Shown here: piece by piece, positions 1 through 9,449 of the stretch | Position numbering within the stretch: the stretch's first letter is position 1 | Layout of the letters: every line of letters begins with the position of its first letter | NCBI GenBank assembly: GCA_035293805.1 | Contig: DATGMD010000044.1 | Location: 62,001 to 126,000, forward strand | DNA from: JAJPHF01 sp035293805 | Lineage (GTDB): Bacteria > Chloroflexota > UBA6077 > JAJPHF01 | Direction of reading: 5' to 3' | DNA: 64,000 nucleotides | Made by a program: the position numbers and the translations under genes | Notes under the pieces: generated by a model | Database searches by the model: none | What the model saw: only the letters and a program-made list of their open reading frames with translations | What the model was told of the DNA's origin: nothing

Positions 1-1289
1 CGCCGGGGCTCGAGCGCGACTACCCGGACGGCGCCCTCGCGGCACACGCTCTCGGTTACGTGGCACGCCCAGCCACGAGCGCTGCGGGGGACGACGCAGT
101 CGTGGCGCCGACCGACACGGCCGACGCGCCGGCGGCGGAGCACGGCGCGGCCGGCCTGGAGCGTTGGGGCGAGCAATACCTGACCGGAACACCCGGCGGG
201 CGGCTCGTCATCGCCGGCGCGGACAGCGCCGAGCGGACGCGCGTGGCCGAGCGCCCGCCCGTCCCCGGCGCCACACTCGAGCTTACCCTCGACGCGACGC
301 TCCAGCGGCGCGCGGAGGCGCTGCTCGACGGCCACGTCGGCGCGCTGGTCGCGCTCGATCCCCGCGACGGCACGGTGCTGGCCCTGGCTAGCCGCCCGAC
401 GTTCACGCCCGCCGCGCTCAGCGCCGGCGAGCCCGCATCCGAGAGCGCGCTGCAAGACCGCGCGACGCAGGGGCTCTACCCGGCGGCGTCCGTGTTCAAG
501 GTGGTCGTCATGGGCAGCGCCCTGGAAGGCGGCGAGTCCGACCCGGCCGCCCAGTTCCGCTGCACCGGCCTGTGGACCGGCTTGGGTGACGGCAGCGCCC
601 TGGAGGACTCGATCGCCGGCGGGCACGGCGTCGTCACGCTTGCTGATGGGTTCGTGCAGTCGTGCAACACGGTGTTCTACGAGCTGGGCAAGCGCCTGAA
701 CGCCGTGGACCCGCTGCTGCTGCCGCGCGTGGCGCGCGCCTACGGGTTCGGCGCACCCACGGGCCTGGTCGGGCTGGACGAGGCGGCGGGCACCGTGCCC
801 GATCCGCGCACGCCCCGCGACGCCGTCGAGCTAGCCATCGGCCACGGCGGCCTGGAGGTCACGCCGCTCCAGATCGCGCACCTCTTCGCCGCGCTGGCGA
901 CCGACGGCACCCTTCGCACGCCAGTGCTCGTGCGGCGCGTGGTGGCGGCGGATGGGCGCGTGCTGCGCGCGCAGTCGAGCGAGGCGCAGGGCACCCTGCC
1001 GCTGAGCGACGAGCACCGCGCGGCCATCCAGGCGGCGATGCGCGGCGTCGTGGCCGACCCGCGCGGGACGGCGGCCGCCGCCTTCCGTGGCTTCGCCGTG
1101 CCCGCGGCGGGCAAGACTGGCTCCGCCGAGGAGGGGCCGCCGCCGCTCCACGCCTGGTTCGCCGGCTACGCGCCGGCCGCCGCGCCCGAGATCGTCGCGG
1201 TGGCCTTCGTGGAGCACGGAGGGGGCGGCGGGGAGGTGGCCGCGCCGCTCGTGCGCGGCCTGCTGGAAACGTACTTCGCCGGCCAGTAG
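1..1289 (+). CDS. Penicillin-binding protein 2-like transpeptidase, 5' end outside window
   Basis: This is the C-terminal part of a class B penicillin-binding protein, which cross-links peptidoglycan stem peptides in the periplasm. The open frame runs in from the window edge in frame 3, and its first residues (DYPDGALAAHALGYVAR) match the end of the PBP dimerisation domain, so the start is upstream. All three transpeptidase motifs are visible: SxxK as SVFK in YPAASVFK, SxN as SCN in SCNTVFYELGK, and KTG in AAGKTGSAEEG. The protein stops about 20 residues after the last strand, as in PBP2/FtsI relatives. Rod-type PBP2 (MrdA) versus FtsI cannot be decided from this fragment. A repeat hairpin follows it. 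Confidence 0.9.
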   Translation, partial: PGLERDYPDGALAAHALGYVARPATSAAGDDAVVAPTDTADAPAAEHGAAGLERWGEQYLTGTPGGRLVIAGADSAERTRVAERPPVPGATLELTLDATLQRRAEALLDGHVGALVALDPRDGTVLALASRPTFTPAALSAGEPASESALQDRATQGLYPAASVFKVVVMGSALEGGESDPAAQFRCTGLWTGLGDGSALEDSIAGGHGVVTLADGFVQSCNTVFYELGKRLNAVDPLLLPRVARAYGFGAPTGLVGLDEAAGTVPDPRTPRDAVELAIGHGGLEVTPLQIAHLFAALATDGTLRTPVLVRRVVAADGRVLRAQSSEAQGTLPLSDEHRAAIQAAMRGVVADPRGTAAAAFRGFAVPAAGKTGSAEEGPPPLHAWFAGYAPAAAPEIVAVAFVEHGGGGGEVAAPLVRGLLETYFAGQ

Positions 1290-1367
1290 CCGGCGGGCTC
1301 CCTACCGCGGGAATTTGCAGGCGTTGAGCCAACAGGGTTCGCCTACCGAGACGCGCCCTCACCCCAA

Positions 1368-1388
1368 CCCTCTCCCAGGGGGAGAGGG
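1368..1388. repeat. CCCTCTCCC/GGGAGAGGG inverted repeat, probable bidirectional terminator
   Basis: A perfect 9-bp stem with a 3-nt loop lies between the convergent 3' ends of the PBP gene and the histidine phosphatase gene. It sits in a C-rich context (CACCCCAACCCTCTCCC). Related C-rich palindromes recur in this window near 16975-17010 and 39164-39238, so this is probably a dispersed repeat that may also terminate transcription. It lacks a T-tract. Confidence 0.5.
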
Positions 1389-1474
1389 AGCAAGGGAGCT
1401 CCACCGGCGGATTCGATTTCAGTGCCCCAACTTGACAGCTCTGCCGCGAGCTCCGGAGCAGTGACCGCGGGTTG

Positions 1475-2065
1475 TTACAGAGACTCACGGCCGGGGAAGC
1501 TGGTGACGTCAAGGTTGAGCTGCCTAAGCCGCCAATGGTCGCCCGCGTGTTGCACGCTGGACAGCGATAGCGGAGTAATCTCCAGGTGCCAGAAGGTGGG
1601 GGGCTGAGCGTCGAGCGCACGGAGCAGCGCGGCCCGGATCACTGCCGCGTCCGCAATGACGAGCACCTGCCCGGCGAGCGCCGCTTGCGCGTCCATCCAG
1701 CGAGCGACGCGCGCCGCAAGCGCGCGGAGTGATTCCCCGCCCGGCGGTGCAGCGTCCGGGTCCGTACACCAGGCCCGGAACCCCGCGGGATCGTCCGCGA
1801 CGACAGACGAGATAGTCCGCCCGCTCCAGGCTCCCGCTGACCACGCACGCAAGTCGCCACAGGAGGTCGCCGTCAGGCCGAGCGCGGTGGCCGTCTCGGC
1901 CGCCCGTCGTTCGGGTCCCCGCCAGATGGCGTTCAAGGCGCCCAAACGTGCGGCTAGGCGATCGCCCAGGTCGGAGGCAACCGGTTCGATGCCCTCATCC
2001 GCGGGAAACCGCTGGCGCCGCTGGGCCGCCGTCGGCGCGTGCGCGAGCAGGTGCAACCGCATCAT
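1475..2065 (-). CDS. Histidine phosphatase-family protein with degenerate active site
   Basis: A 196-residue member of the histidine phosphatase superfamily, of the type found beside cbtAB cobalt-transport genes. Relatives of CobC act on alpha-ribazole phosphate in cobalamin synthesis. The start at 2065 (ATG-ATG) is preferred because upstream codons would run into the riboswitch on the other strand. The N-terminus reads LHLLAHAPT where the family has RHG: the first histidine (H9) is kept but Arg and Gly are replaced by Ala. The internal arginine (GPERRAAETA) and GESL glutamate are present. The second catalytic histidine, normally in a THxxVIRA segment, is aspartate (VIADAAVIRA). Activity is therefore doubtful. 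It is divergent from cbtBA. Confidence 0.75.
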   Translation of the reverse strand: MMRLHLLAHAPTAAQRRQRFPADEGIEPVASDLGDRLAARLGALNAIWRGPERRAAETATALGLTATSCGDLRAWSAGAWSGRTISSVVADDPAGFRAWCTDPDAAPPGGESLRALAARVARWMDAQAALAGQVLVIADAAVIRAALLRALDAQPPTFWHLEITPLSLSSVQHAGDHWRLRQLNLDVTSFPGRESL

Positions 2066-2110
2066 GGCGTACCACAGGCTCCGCCCGCGAGGCGCGGAGG
2101 CGACATGGGT

Positions 2111-2139
2111 TTGTGGCGCGCCGCCGTAGATGGTACACT
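2111..2139 (+). promoter_or_regulatory. Promoter of the cobalamin riboswitch-cbtBA transcript
   Basis: TTGTGG (2111-2116) and TACACT (2134-2139) are separated by 17 nt and lie just upstream of the riboswitch, giving an expected transcription start near 2146. The spacing and position support it, but the -35 is only a partial match. Confidence 0.5.
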
Positions 2140-2140
2140 C

Positions 2141-2240
2141 GCGGTGCATGTTGCCCGGAAGCCGGTGCGAGCCCGGCACGGTCGCGCCACTGTAACGCAG
2201 TCGTACAACACTGCGGAGTCAGACCTGGGCCATGCGCAAC
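2141..2240 (+). ncRNA. Cobalamin (B12) riboswitch
   Basis: The core sequences of the adenosylcobalamin aptamer are readable in order: GCATG (2146-2150), the AAGCCGGTGCGAGCCCGGC segment, the GCGCCACTGTAACG box, GGAGTCAGACCTGGGC, and a closing CATGC (2231-2235) that pairs with GCATG to form P1. The aptamer ends about 40 nt before the cbtB start. The intervening sequence can pair GATCC (near 2257) with GGATC (2269-2273), which overlaps the GGAGG ribosome-binding site. This suggests translational control by SD sequestration, though that part is inference. It is expected to switch off cobalt import when B12 is plentiful. Confidence 0.92.
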
Positions 2241-2278
2241 GCCTCGAGGGACGCACGATCCCGAAGGAGGATCTCTGC

Positions 2279-2494
2279 ATGGTTACCGCCTCTGCTTTCC
2301 CTCGCACCGCTCCCCAGCCGGTCGCCATCCCGCTGCGCGAGTGGCTACCGTGGGCGATCTTCGCCGGCGTCATGCTGCTGTTCTTGCTCTACATCGTCGG
2401 CTGTGAGCAGGGCGCCACGTCGGTCGTCAGCGGCCACTACGTGCACGAGTGGGTACACGACGCCCGCCACCTGCTCGGCTTCCCCTGCCACTAG
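2279..2494 (+). CDS. cbtB: CbtB family cobalt transporter small subunit
   Basis: A 71-residue protein with one membrane segment (about residues 21-41) and the characteristic C-terminal metal-binding signature HEWVHDARHLLGFPCH, rich in His and ending in Cys-His. CbtB is the small partner of CbtA in B12-regulated cobalt uptake. The start ATG follows a GGAGG at 2266-2270. It is immediately downstream of the cobalamin riboswitch and 14 nt ahead of cbtA, as expected for an operon. Confidence 0.9.
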   Translation: MVTASAFPRTAPQPVAIPLREWLPWAIFAGVMLLFLLYIVGCEQGATSVVSGHYVHEWVHDARHLLGFPCH

Positions 2495-2508
2495 AGAGGA
2501 GGGCCGGC

Positions 2509-3324
2509 ATGGTTCGCGCTCTCCTGATTCGTGGCATGCTCGTTGGCCTGTTCGCCGGAGTCCTGGGGTTTGGCTTCGCGTCGGTGTTCGGGGAGCCCCA
2601 GGAGAATGCCGCCATGGCGTTCGAGTCGTACGTTGAGTATACGGTACACCACGAGGCCCCCGAGGCGGGGCTGGTCAGCCGGCAGTTGCAAAGCTCGGCG
2701 GGCCTGGGCACCGGCACCTTGATCTATGGCGTAGCGCTGGGCGGGATGTTCGCGCTCGCGTTCGCGGCCGCTTATGGCCGGCTAGGGGCGCTCGGCGCCC
2801 GAGGCACCGCCGCTCTCCTGGGCGGTCTGGGTGGCACGGCAGTATATCTCGTCCCGTTCGTCAAGTATCCTCCCAACCCGCCGTCGATTGGCGATCCCGA
2901 CACTATCCAGTACCGCACGGCGGTGTACCTGGTGCTGGTACTCGTGTCCGTGACGGCGATGGTTGGGGCGATCATGCTGCAGCGTCGGCTGGTGGGCCGT
3001 CTGGGGGGCTGGAATGCCACGCTGCTGGCCGGTGGCGCCTATCTGGGGGTGATAGGCGTGTGCTACGCGGCCTTGCCGGGCATCAACGAAGTGCCGCAAC
3101 AAGCGATCCCCGCGGTTGTCGAGGCGGTGACCGATGCCGACGTCACCTTTCCGCCCACCGTGCTCTGGGCGTTCCGAATGGCATCGCTCGGCATCCAGGT
3201 GGTCATGTGGGGCACGCTCGCACTGGTGTTTGGCGCGGTAGCACGACGGCAGCTCGAACCCACCGGCAGGACGGGAGGCGACGGTCGTGTACTCGGTGCC
3301 GCAGCACCCCTTACGCACCTTTAG
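2509..3324 (+). CDS. cbtA: CbtA family cobalt transporter membrane subunit
   Basis: A 271-residue integral membrane protein with about six hydrophobic segments, starting MVRALLIRGMLVGLFAGVLG. It matches the CbtA family by its N-terminal helix, the GEPQ...A acidic loop and the PFVKYPPNPPSIGDPDTI loop between helices. The start is chosen because GAGAGGAGG (2494-2502) lies directly upstream; a longer frame would overlap cbtB. With CbtB it should import cobalt for cobalamin synthesis, consistent with the riboswitch and with the B12-dependent NrdJ later in the window. The last 25 residues are polar and less conserved. Confidence 0.9.
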   Translation: MVRALLIRGMLVGLFAGVLGFGFASVFGEPQENAAMAFESYVEYTVHHEAPEAGLVSRQLQSSAGLGTGTLIYGVALGGMFALAFAAAYGRLGALGARGTAALLGGLGGTAVYLVPFVKYPPNPPSIGDPDTIQYRTAVYLVLVLVSVTAMVGAIMLQRRLVGRLGGWNATLLAGGAYLGVIGVCYAALPGINEVPQQAIPAVVEAVTDADVTFPPTVLWAFRMASLGIQVVMWGTLALVFGAVARRQLEPTGRTGGDGRVLGAAAPLTHL

Positions 3325-3417
3325 CCATTAGCGGGCGCAGCGCGGGCCGGGCGGCTGGGCAAGCCCTGGGTCGTACTCGCGCCGGGGGAGCTGAACGCTT
3401 ACGATTCGACTTGGACA

Positions 3418-3436
3418 CCTCACTCGCTACGTGAGG
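3418..3436 (+). terminator. Possible terminator after cbtA
   Basis: CCTCAC and GTGAGG form a 6-bp stem around a 7-nt loop, followed by TTTAAAGG. It lies 94 nt beyond the cbtA stop, between convergent genes. The short T-run makes it a weak candidate. Confidence 0.35.
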
Positions 3437-3465
3437 TTTAAAGGTCAGACGCAGGAATAGGGTAG

Positions 3466-4446
3466 CTACCCGACGGACTGCTCGACGAAATGGGTGACTA
3501 CCGCGCGCTCGGCCTTCTCGCGCGCGATGCCGCGCTCGGCCAGGCGCGGCGCGAGGTCCGCCAGGATCTGGTCCTTGTCGGCCAGCAGCTTGTAGCGTTT
3601 GAAGCGATCCTCGTGGGGGGGCAGGCCCAGTGCCTCGCCCAGCAGCGTCACCCAGTTGTCGATCGTGAACGGGTAGTTCCCCTCTTCCTGGCAGATCTCT
3701 CGCTGACAGGAGTGGTAAATCGTCACGACCGTGTCCACCCCGGCGGCCGTCGCCTGGTCCATGAGCTGCCGCACCAACTCCAGGTATGGCGCCCGTCCCC
3801 CCACGCCGGCGATCTCGCTCGCCGAGCAGTGCCGCCCGAGCGCCTCCAGGGCCGGTAGCTCCGCCCGCTCGATCCCCGGGATCGCCTCCAGGATGCGCGT
3901 GACCATCGCCGCGTCCTGGTCGCGCTGCGCCGTGCCAGTGTGCGCGTGCAGCGCCACCCGCCGCCGCACCGGCCGCACGAACCGCAGCCGGTCCATCCGC
4001 TCCACCACGAACTCGCTGAAGTGCTGGAGCGGGGCGGAGTCCGGCCGCTGCGCGGGGATCATCTTGTCCAGGAAGAAGGTGCAGGAGGGGCACCAGGTCA
4101 CGATCTTGCTCGGCGTGAACGTGTTGAGCTTGCGGAGCGTGGAGCCGGTCAGGCGGTCGCCGGCGACCGTCTCGCCGCGCCGCGCGTGGCCGATGCCGCA
4201 GCAGTTGGCTGGCCCGCCCAGCGTGGCGAAGTCCTCGCCGAGGTAGGTCATCAGGTCGATCACCGTCTCGGCCAGGTGCATGGTGCGCAGCACGTTGCAG
4301 CCCAGGTACAGCACGTACTCGGCCGGGGCGGCGTCGGCGGGCAGGTTCGTGAGCCACGCGCGCTCGGGGGAGTCGCGCAACAGGTCCGCCAGCACCAGCA
4401 GGTCGCCGTAGTAGCGCGCGTAGTAGTCGCGCCCGTCCGCCGCCAT
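3466..4446 (-). CDS. CCG-domain (heterodisulfide reductase subunit B-like) Fe-S protein
   Basis: A 326-residue cytosolic protein with the cysteine-rich CCG fold seen in HdrB, GlpC and succinate dehydrogenase subunit E. The first module is intact: YLGCNVLR, then GGPANCCGIGHARRGE, then TWCPSCTFFLD. The second half has only scattered cysteines (RHCSASE, YHSCQREIC), so at most one canonical cluster-binding module seems complete. The start at 4446 has GGGAGGAG just upstream. It ends a minus-strand series behind a VOC gene and a sugar-type ABC transporter. Electron transfer or disulfide chemistry is likely, but no partner subunit (HdrA/HdrC) lies nearby, so the substrate is unknown. Confidence 0.75.
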   Translation of the reverse strand: MAADGRDYYARYYGDLLVLADLLRDSPERAWLTNLPADAAPAEYVLYLGCNVLRTMHLAETVIDLMTYLGEDFATLGGPANCCGIGHARRGETVAGDRLTGSTLRKLNTFTPSKIVTWCPSCTFFLDKMIPAQRPDSAPLQHFSEFVVERMDRLRFVRPVRRRVALHAHTGTAQRDQDAAMVTRILEAIPGIERAELPALEALGRHCSASEIAGVGGRAPYLELVRQLMDQATAAGVDTVVTIYHSCQREICQEEGNYPFTIDNWVTLLGEALGLPPHEDRFKRYKLLADKDQILADLAPRLAERGIAREKAERAVVTHFVEQSVG

Positions 4447-4508
4447 CGCTCCTCCCGATGCTGAGTGCCGAGCAGGCTTCCCGCTCACCACGCAGCACTC
4501 CGCACTCG

Positions 4509-4955
4509 TCAGGCCTCTAGCTCCCGCCGCAGGTCGTCCTCCGTCCCCTTCTCGGTCGACTCGCAGTACACCTCGATCTCCAGCCCATCGGGGTCCTTCA
4601 CGTAGACGCTCTTCGAGCCCTGATGCCAGTTCATCCCGACGACGTTCGCGCCGCTGGCCCGGGCGTTCTTGTAGAGCGCCTTGAGCTGGTCAAAGTTGGG
4701 CAGCTTGAGGGCGACGTGGTACATGCCCACGCGCTTGTCCTCCGGCGGCGGCGCGTCGTCCCCGATCTGGAAGATGGCCAGGTCGTGGTGCTGCTGGCCG
4801 CAGGTGAAGAAGATCGCGCGGCCAGGCACCCGCTCGCGTATCTGCAAGCCCAGCACGTCGCGGTAGAACGGCTCCGAGCGCTCGATGTTGCGCACGCGCA
4901 GCACCACGTGGCCCAGGCTCTGGATGGCAAAGGTCCGCGTCTCGGTGGCAGCCAC
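4509..4955 (-). CDS. VOC (glyoxalase/extradiol dioxygenase) family protein
   Basis: A 148-residue vicinal oxygen chelate protein. The three usual metal ligands are in place: His in SLGHVVLRV, His in GMYHVALKL and Glu in DGLEIEVY, giving one complete beta-alpha-beta-beta-beta pair. The GTG at 4955 is chosen as start because GGAGGGAG lies just before it; the longer frame adds a non-conserved leader. The enzyme class (ring cleavage, glyoxalase or isomerase) cannot be decided. It follows the ABC ATPase gene by 78 nt on the same strand, so it may act on whatever that transporter brings in. Confidence 0.82.
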   Translation of the reverse strand: MAATETRTFAIQSLGHVVLRVRNIERSEPFYRDVLGLQIRERVPGRAIFFTCGQQHHDLAIFQIGDDAPPPEDKRVGMYHVALKLPNFDQLKALYKNARASGANVVGMNWHQGSKSVYVKDPDGLEIEVYCESTEKGTEDDLRRELEA

Positions 4956-5033
4956 GGCGATTCTCCCTCCACGATCGGGGCCAGCGCTGCTGGCCCACGC
5001 GGCACGGCGGTTCCGAGGCACAGTATAGCGCGC

Positions 5034-6131
<1,098 letters not shown>

Positions 6132-6220
6132 AGGTCTATCCTCTGCTAGCGCACCGCGTTCAGACCGGACGAGGAGGGGTACCTCGGGGGACGCCCCCCA
6201 CCCCCCGGCCTGCCAAGACC

Positions 6221-7600
6221 CTACCGCGCCGCGGCGCGCGCCTGCTCGATCTGCGCCTGGTAGCGGGCGAGGGAGGGCTGCACCGGCTGCTTGTTCGTCA
6301 CGATATCACGAAAAGCGTCGCTCAGGATGCGCTCGACCTCGCCCCAGTACACAACATTGGGGCGCGCGCGCGCCTGCCGGAGCGCCGCCTGCACGGCCGC
6401 GAAGAACGGCTGCTGCCAGTCGGCCACCGCGCCGAAGGCGTCGTCGCGCATCGGCGGCCAGGCGAGCCGCTGCACCAGCGCTTCCTGCACCGGCCGCGAC
6501 ATCAGGAACCGCGCGAACTGGAGCGCCAGGTCGCGGTGCGGCGTCCCTTTCGGGATGCCGATCACCTCGCCTCCCAGCACGTGGACCTCGCCCGCCGGCC
6601 CCGCCCAGCCCGAGTACGCACCCACGTCCGGCTTGCGGTACTGCTTCACGATCACGTCCGCGCCGAACGGCCAGTTCTGTCCCAGGTACGCCGTCTCGCT
6701 CGCCAGGTAGGTGTTGATCGTGTCGAACTTGGCCGTTTGGTAGACCGGCGAGAGGTACGGTTCGAGCTGCTGCAGGAACTCGAACGCCCGCGCCGAGCCC
6801 GGTGTCCCGAGGTCGAGCGGGTCGCCGTCGCCCTGCCAGAGGAACTCCGTCACCACCACACCAACCGGCCCGCCCGGCACCCCCTGGATCACCACCCGCC
6901 CGAACTTCTCGCGCCGCTCGAACTCCCGTCCGACCGCTAACAATTCGTCCCAGGTGTGGGGCGGCGTGAGGCCGTACCGCGCGAAGTGCTGCTCCAGCCA
7001 GTAGGTAATCTGCACGTTCGGTCGGTAGGGCAGGAAGTACAGGCGCCCGTCGAACTCCAGCACCGGCCGCAGCGCCTGCGGCGTCTCGGCGGGAATCAGG
7101 TCGGCGTAGGGGGTTAGGTCCTCGACCAGCCCCTTCGCCACCAGCGGCGCGAGCTGGTTGTTGTCCTGCGTGAACAGGTCGATGCTCACCGCGCCGGCCT
7201 GCACCTGCGCGTCGAGCTGGCGCACGAGGTCGGCCGCCTCCATCTGCACCGGCACGACCGTCACTCCCGTCTGCTGCTCGAACGGCGCCAGCACCACCTC
7301 GCGCACGACGCGCCACTCGCTCTCGGCCAGCCCCATCACCACCCGCAGGCTGCTCGCGTCGGCGCCCGGCGGCGGCAGCACGTCCTCCGCCGACCCGCTG
7401 CACGCGGCGAGCAGCAGGCCCGCGCCCAGGCCCAGCACGAACCGGCGCCCGTAGCGCGGCGCCCCGGCCCCGGCCGCGCCGGCCCCTGACGCCGAGCCGA
7501 TTGCGCCATAGCGCGGAGGCTCGTCCCCCGCCCGGCCGCCGCCCGCGACCGCTCGCCACCCGGTAGAGCGCCGTGCGGCCCAGCCCCCCTGCCGGCTCAT
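6221..7600 (-). CDS. Extracellular solute-binding protein, family 1 (sugar type), lipoprotein
   Basis: A 459-residue lipoprotein that captures the substrate of the adjacent ABC importer. After an unusually long 48-residue positive and Gly/Ala-rich leader comes a twin-arginine-like signal (RRFVLGLGAG) ending in the lipobox LLAAC. The mature part has the family-1 fold, with segments such as DLVRQLDAQVQAG, WDELLAVGREFE and GGEVIGIPKG. The start ATG overlaps the upstream permease stop (ATGA at 7597-7600), indicating translational coupling. Tat export is suggested only by the RR motif. Confidence 0.88.
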   Translation of the reverse strand: MSRQGGWAARRSTGWRAVAGGGRAGDEPPRYGAIGSASGAGAAGAGAPRYGRRFVLGLGAGLLLAACSGSAEDVLPPPGADASSLRVVMGLAESEWRVVREVVLAPFEQQTGVTVVPVQMEAADLVRQLDAQVQAGAVSIDLFTQDNNQLAPLVAKGLVEDLTPYADLIPAETPQALRPVLEFDGRLYFLPYRPNVQITYWLEQHFARYGLTPPHTWDELLAVGREFERREKFGRVVIQGVPGGPVGVVVTEFLWQGDGDPLDLGTPGSARAFEFLQQLEPYLSPVYQTAKFDTINTYLASETAYLGQNWPFGADVIVKQYRKPDVGAYSGWAGPAGEVHVLGGEVIGIPKGTPHRDLALQFARFLMSRPVQEALVQRLAWPPMRDDAFGAVADWQQPFFAAVQAALRQARARPNVVYWGEVERILSDAFRDIVTNKQPVQPSLARYQAQIEQARAAAR

Positions 7601-8421
7601 CCCTTCACCGCTCCGCCGAGCGTGCCCGCGCGGATGTAGCGCTGCAGCAGCAGCGTCAGCACCAGCACCGGCACGGTGAGCACCACCGAGAACGTGGCCA
7701 CGTCGAACACGCTGCCGCGGTTCGCGAAATAGTAGGTCATCAGCGGCAGCGTGCGCTCGGCCAACAGCAGGTAGATGGCGTAGAGGAGGTCGTTCCACGA
7801 GTCGAGCCAGGCGAAGATCGCCGCCACGGCGATGCCCGGCAGCGCCAGCGGCAGCACGACGCTCCAGAGCGTGCCCAGCCGCCCGTTGCCGTCCACCCAC
7901 GATGCCTCCTCCAAGTCGCGCGGGATCACCTCGAACGTGCCGACGAGGATCCAGGCGACGAACGGCAGGTTGCGAATCAGGTGGGCGAGAATCAGGCCGA
8001 TGTCGGTGTCGATCAGCCCCGCCCGCAGGAAGGTCACGGCGATCGGCGTGGCGATGATGACCTCGGGGAACATGCGCGTGAACAGCAGCGCCAGCACCAC
8101 GCCGTACCGCCAGCCGCGCGGCAGCCGCGCGATGACGTAGGCGGCCGGCGCGGCGATGACCACCGCGAGCACGGCCGTCCCTGTCGCCACTACGAGGCTT
8201 TTGCGCAGCGGCGGCCAGATCACCTCCGGCTTCAGGATGTCCGCCCAGTGCTCGACCGTCGGGTGCCAGATCCAGAACGGCGGGTGCTGCACCAGGATGT
8301 CCTCAGGCCCGCTGATCGACACCTTGAACAGGATGGCGAGCGGCGCTACCGCCAGCAGGCCGAACAGCGCCGCCAGCGCGTAGAAGCCCACGCGCCCTGG
8401 CGACCACGCCGCCGCTCTCAT
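7597..8421 (-). CDS. ABC transporter permease, MalG-like
   Basis: A 274-residue inner-membrane subunit with six predicted helices. The EAA loop that docks to the ATPase is EEASWVDGNGRLGTLWSVVLPLALPGI. The start at 8421 overlaps the stop of the upstream permease by 4 nt (ATGA), and its own stop overlaps the binding-protein start in the same way, so the three genes are translated as a coupled set. The short N-terminus and C-terminal end (IRAGTLGGAVKG) are typical of MalG-type subunits. Confidence 0.92.
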   Translation of the reverse strand: MRAAAWSPGRVGFYALAALFGLLAVAPLAILFKVSISGPEDILVQHPPFWIWHPTVEHWADILKPEVIWPPLRKSLVVATGTAVLAVVIAAPAAYVIARLPRGWRYGVVLALLFTRMFPEVIIATPIAVTFLRAGLIDTDIGLILAHLIRNLPFVAWILVGTFEVIPRDLEEASWVDGNGRLGTLWSVVLPLALPGIAVAAIFAWLDSWNDLLYAIYLLLAERTLPLMTYYFANRGSVFDVATFSVVLTVPVLVLTLLLQRYIRAGTLGGAVKG

Positions 8422-9374
8422 GCCGCCTCCCGCCGCCGCTCGACCAGCCAGAAGTAGCCCGCCACGAAGACGACGATCATCAGCAGCAGCACGGTCGCCG
8501 CCGCGGCGGCCGTGTTGACGTTGCCGAAGAAGTATTCGAAGTACACGTAGGTGGACATGACCGGCACCGAGCGGCCGGCCAGCACCAGCGCGATGTCGAA
8601 GATGCGGAAGGCGTCGATGGCGCGCAGGATGACGGCCATCGTGATCGCCGGCATGAGCAGCGGCAGCGTGTGGTCGCGGAACTGGCGCCAGGCGCTCGCG
8701 CCGTCCACGCTCGCGGCCTCGTACACGTCGCGCGGGATCGCCTCGAGCCCCGCCAGCAGGATCAGCACGACGATCGGCGTCGTCTTCCACATGTCGGCCA
8801 GCGCGATGACGAACATCCCCTTCGGTCCGCTCTGCGGCCAGTAGATCGGCGCGTCGATCAGCCCGCCACGGAACAGCAGCTCATTGAGATAGCCGTTCAC
8901 ACCGACGATGTAGATCATCGCCGCGCCCGCGACGAGGGTGGGCACGCCCATCGGCACGAGCACCAGGGTGCGGAACAGGCCGCGCAGCGGAAACGTGCGC
9001 GCCAGCATCAGGGCGATGGCCAGGCCGACGATCAGCTCCAGCGCGACGCCGATCAGCGCGATGCCGATGGTGTTCAGCACCGCCAGGCCGAAGTCGGGCC
9101 GCGCGAAGAGATCGTCGTAGTTGGCGAGCGTCGGGAAGGCGCCGCTAAACCGCGCGGTGAAGCCCAGCGCGATCGACTGGAGGACGGGCAGCAGGGTGAA
9201 GCCGAGGATGTAGGCGGCCAGCGGCACGACCAGCGCCACGTCGAGCCAGTGGCGGCGCCAGCCGCGCCGCAGGCGCGCGGGCAGCGCGGGGCGGGGCGCG
9301 GCGAGCGGAGCCGGCGCGCGCGGCAGCGCCGCCGGGCCGGCGCCCGGCGCCGCTGTCGGCCGCGACACCTCCAT
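8418..9374 (-). CDS. ABC transporter permease, MalF/UgpA-like
   Basis: A 318-residue inner-membrane permease, with six helices after a 45-residue Pro/Ala-rich cytoplasmic leader. The EAA loop is YEAASVDGASAWRQFRDHTLPLLMPAI. The ATG at 9374 is preferred over the codon 12 residues upstream because AGGAGAGGGG precedes it. It begins the transporter part of the minus-strand cluster, 75 nt after the putative selenoprotein thioredoxin gene, and is coupled by ATGA to the second permease. Confidence 0.9.
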   Translation of the reverse strand: MEVSRPTAAPGAGPAALPRAPAPLAAPRPALPARLRRGWRRHWLDVALVVPLAAYILGFTLLPVLQSIALGFTARFSGAFPTLANYDDLFARPDFGLAVLNTIGIALIGVALELIVGLAIALMLARTFPLRGLFRTLVLVPMGVPTLVAGAAMIYIVGVNGYLNELLFRGGLIDAPIYWPQSGPKGMFVIALADMWKTTPIVVLILLAGLEAIPRDVYEAASVDGASAWRQFRDHTLPLLMPAITMAVILRAIDAFRIFDIALVLAGRSVPVMSTYVYFEYFFGNVNTAAAAATVLLLMIVVFVAGYFWLVERRREAA

Positions 9375-9449
9375 CCACGACCCCTCTCCTGGGGTACAGC
9401 CGCTCCCCACGGGGGCGTGGGGGTGTCCCCCGCTCCCTACTGTGCCCCC

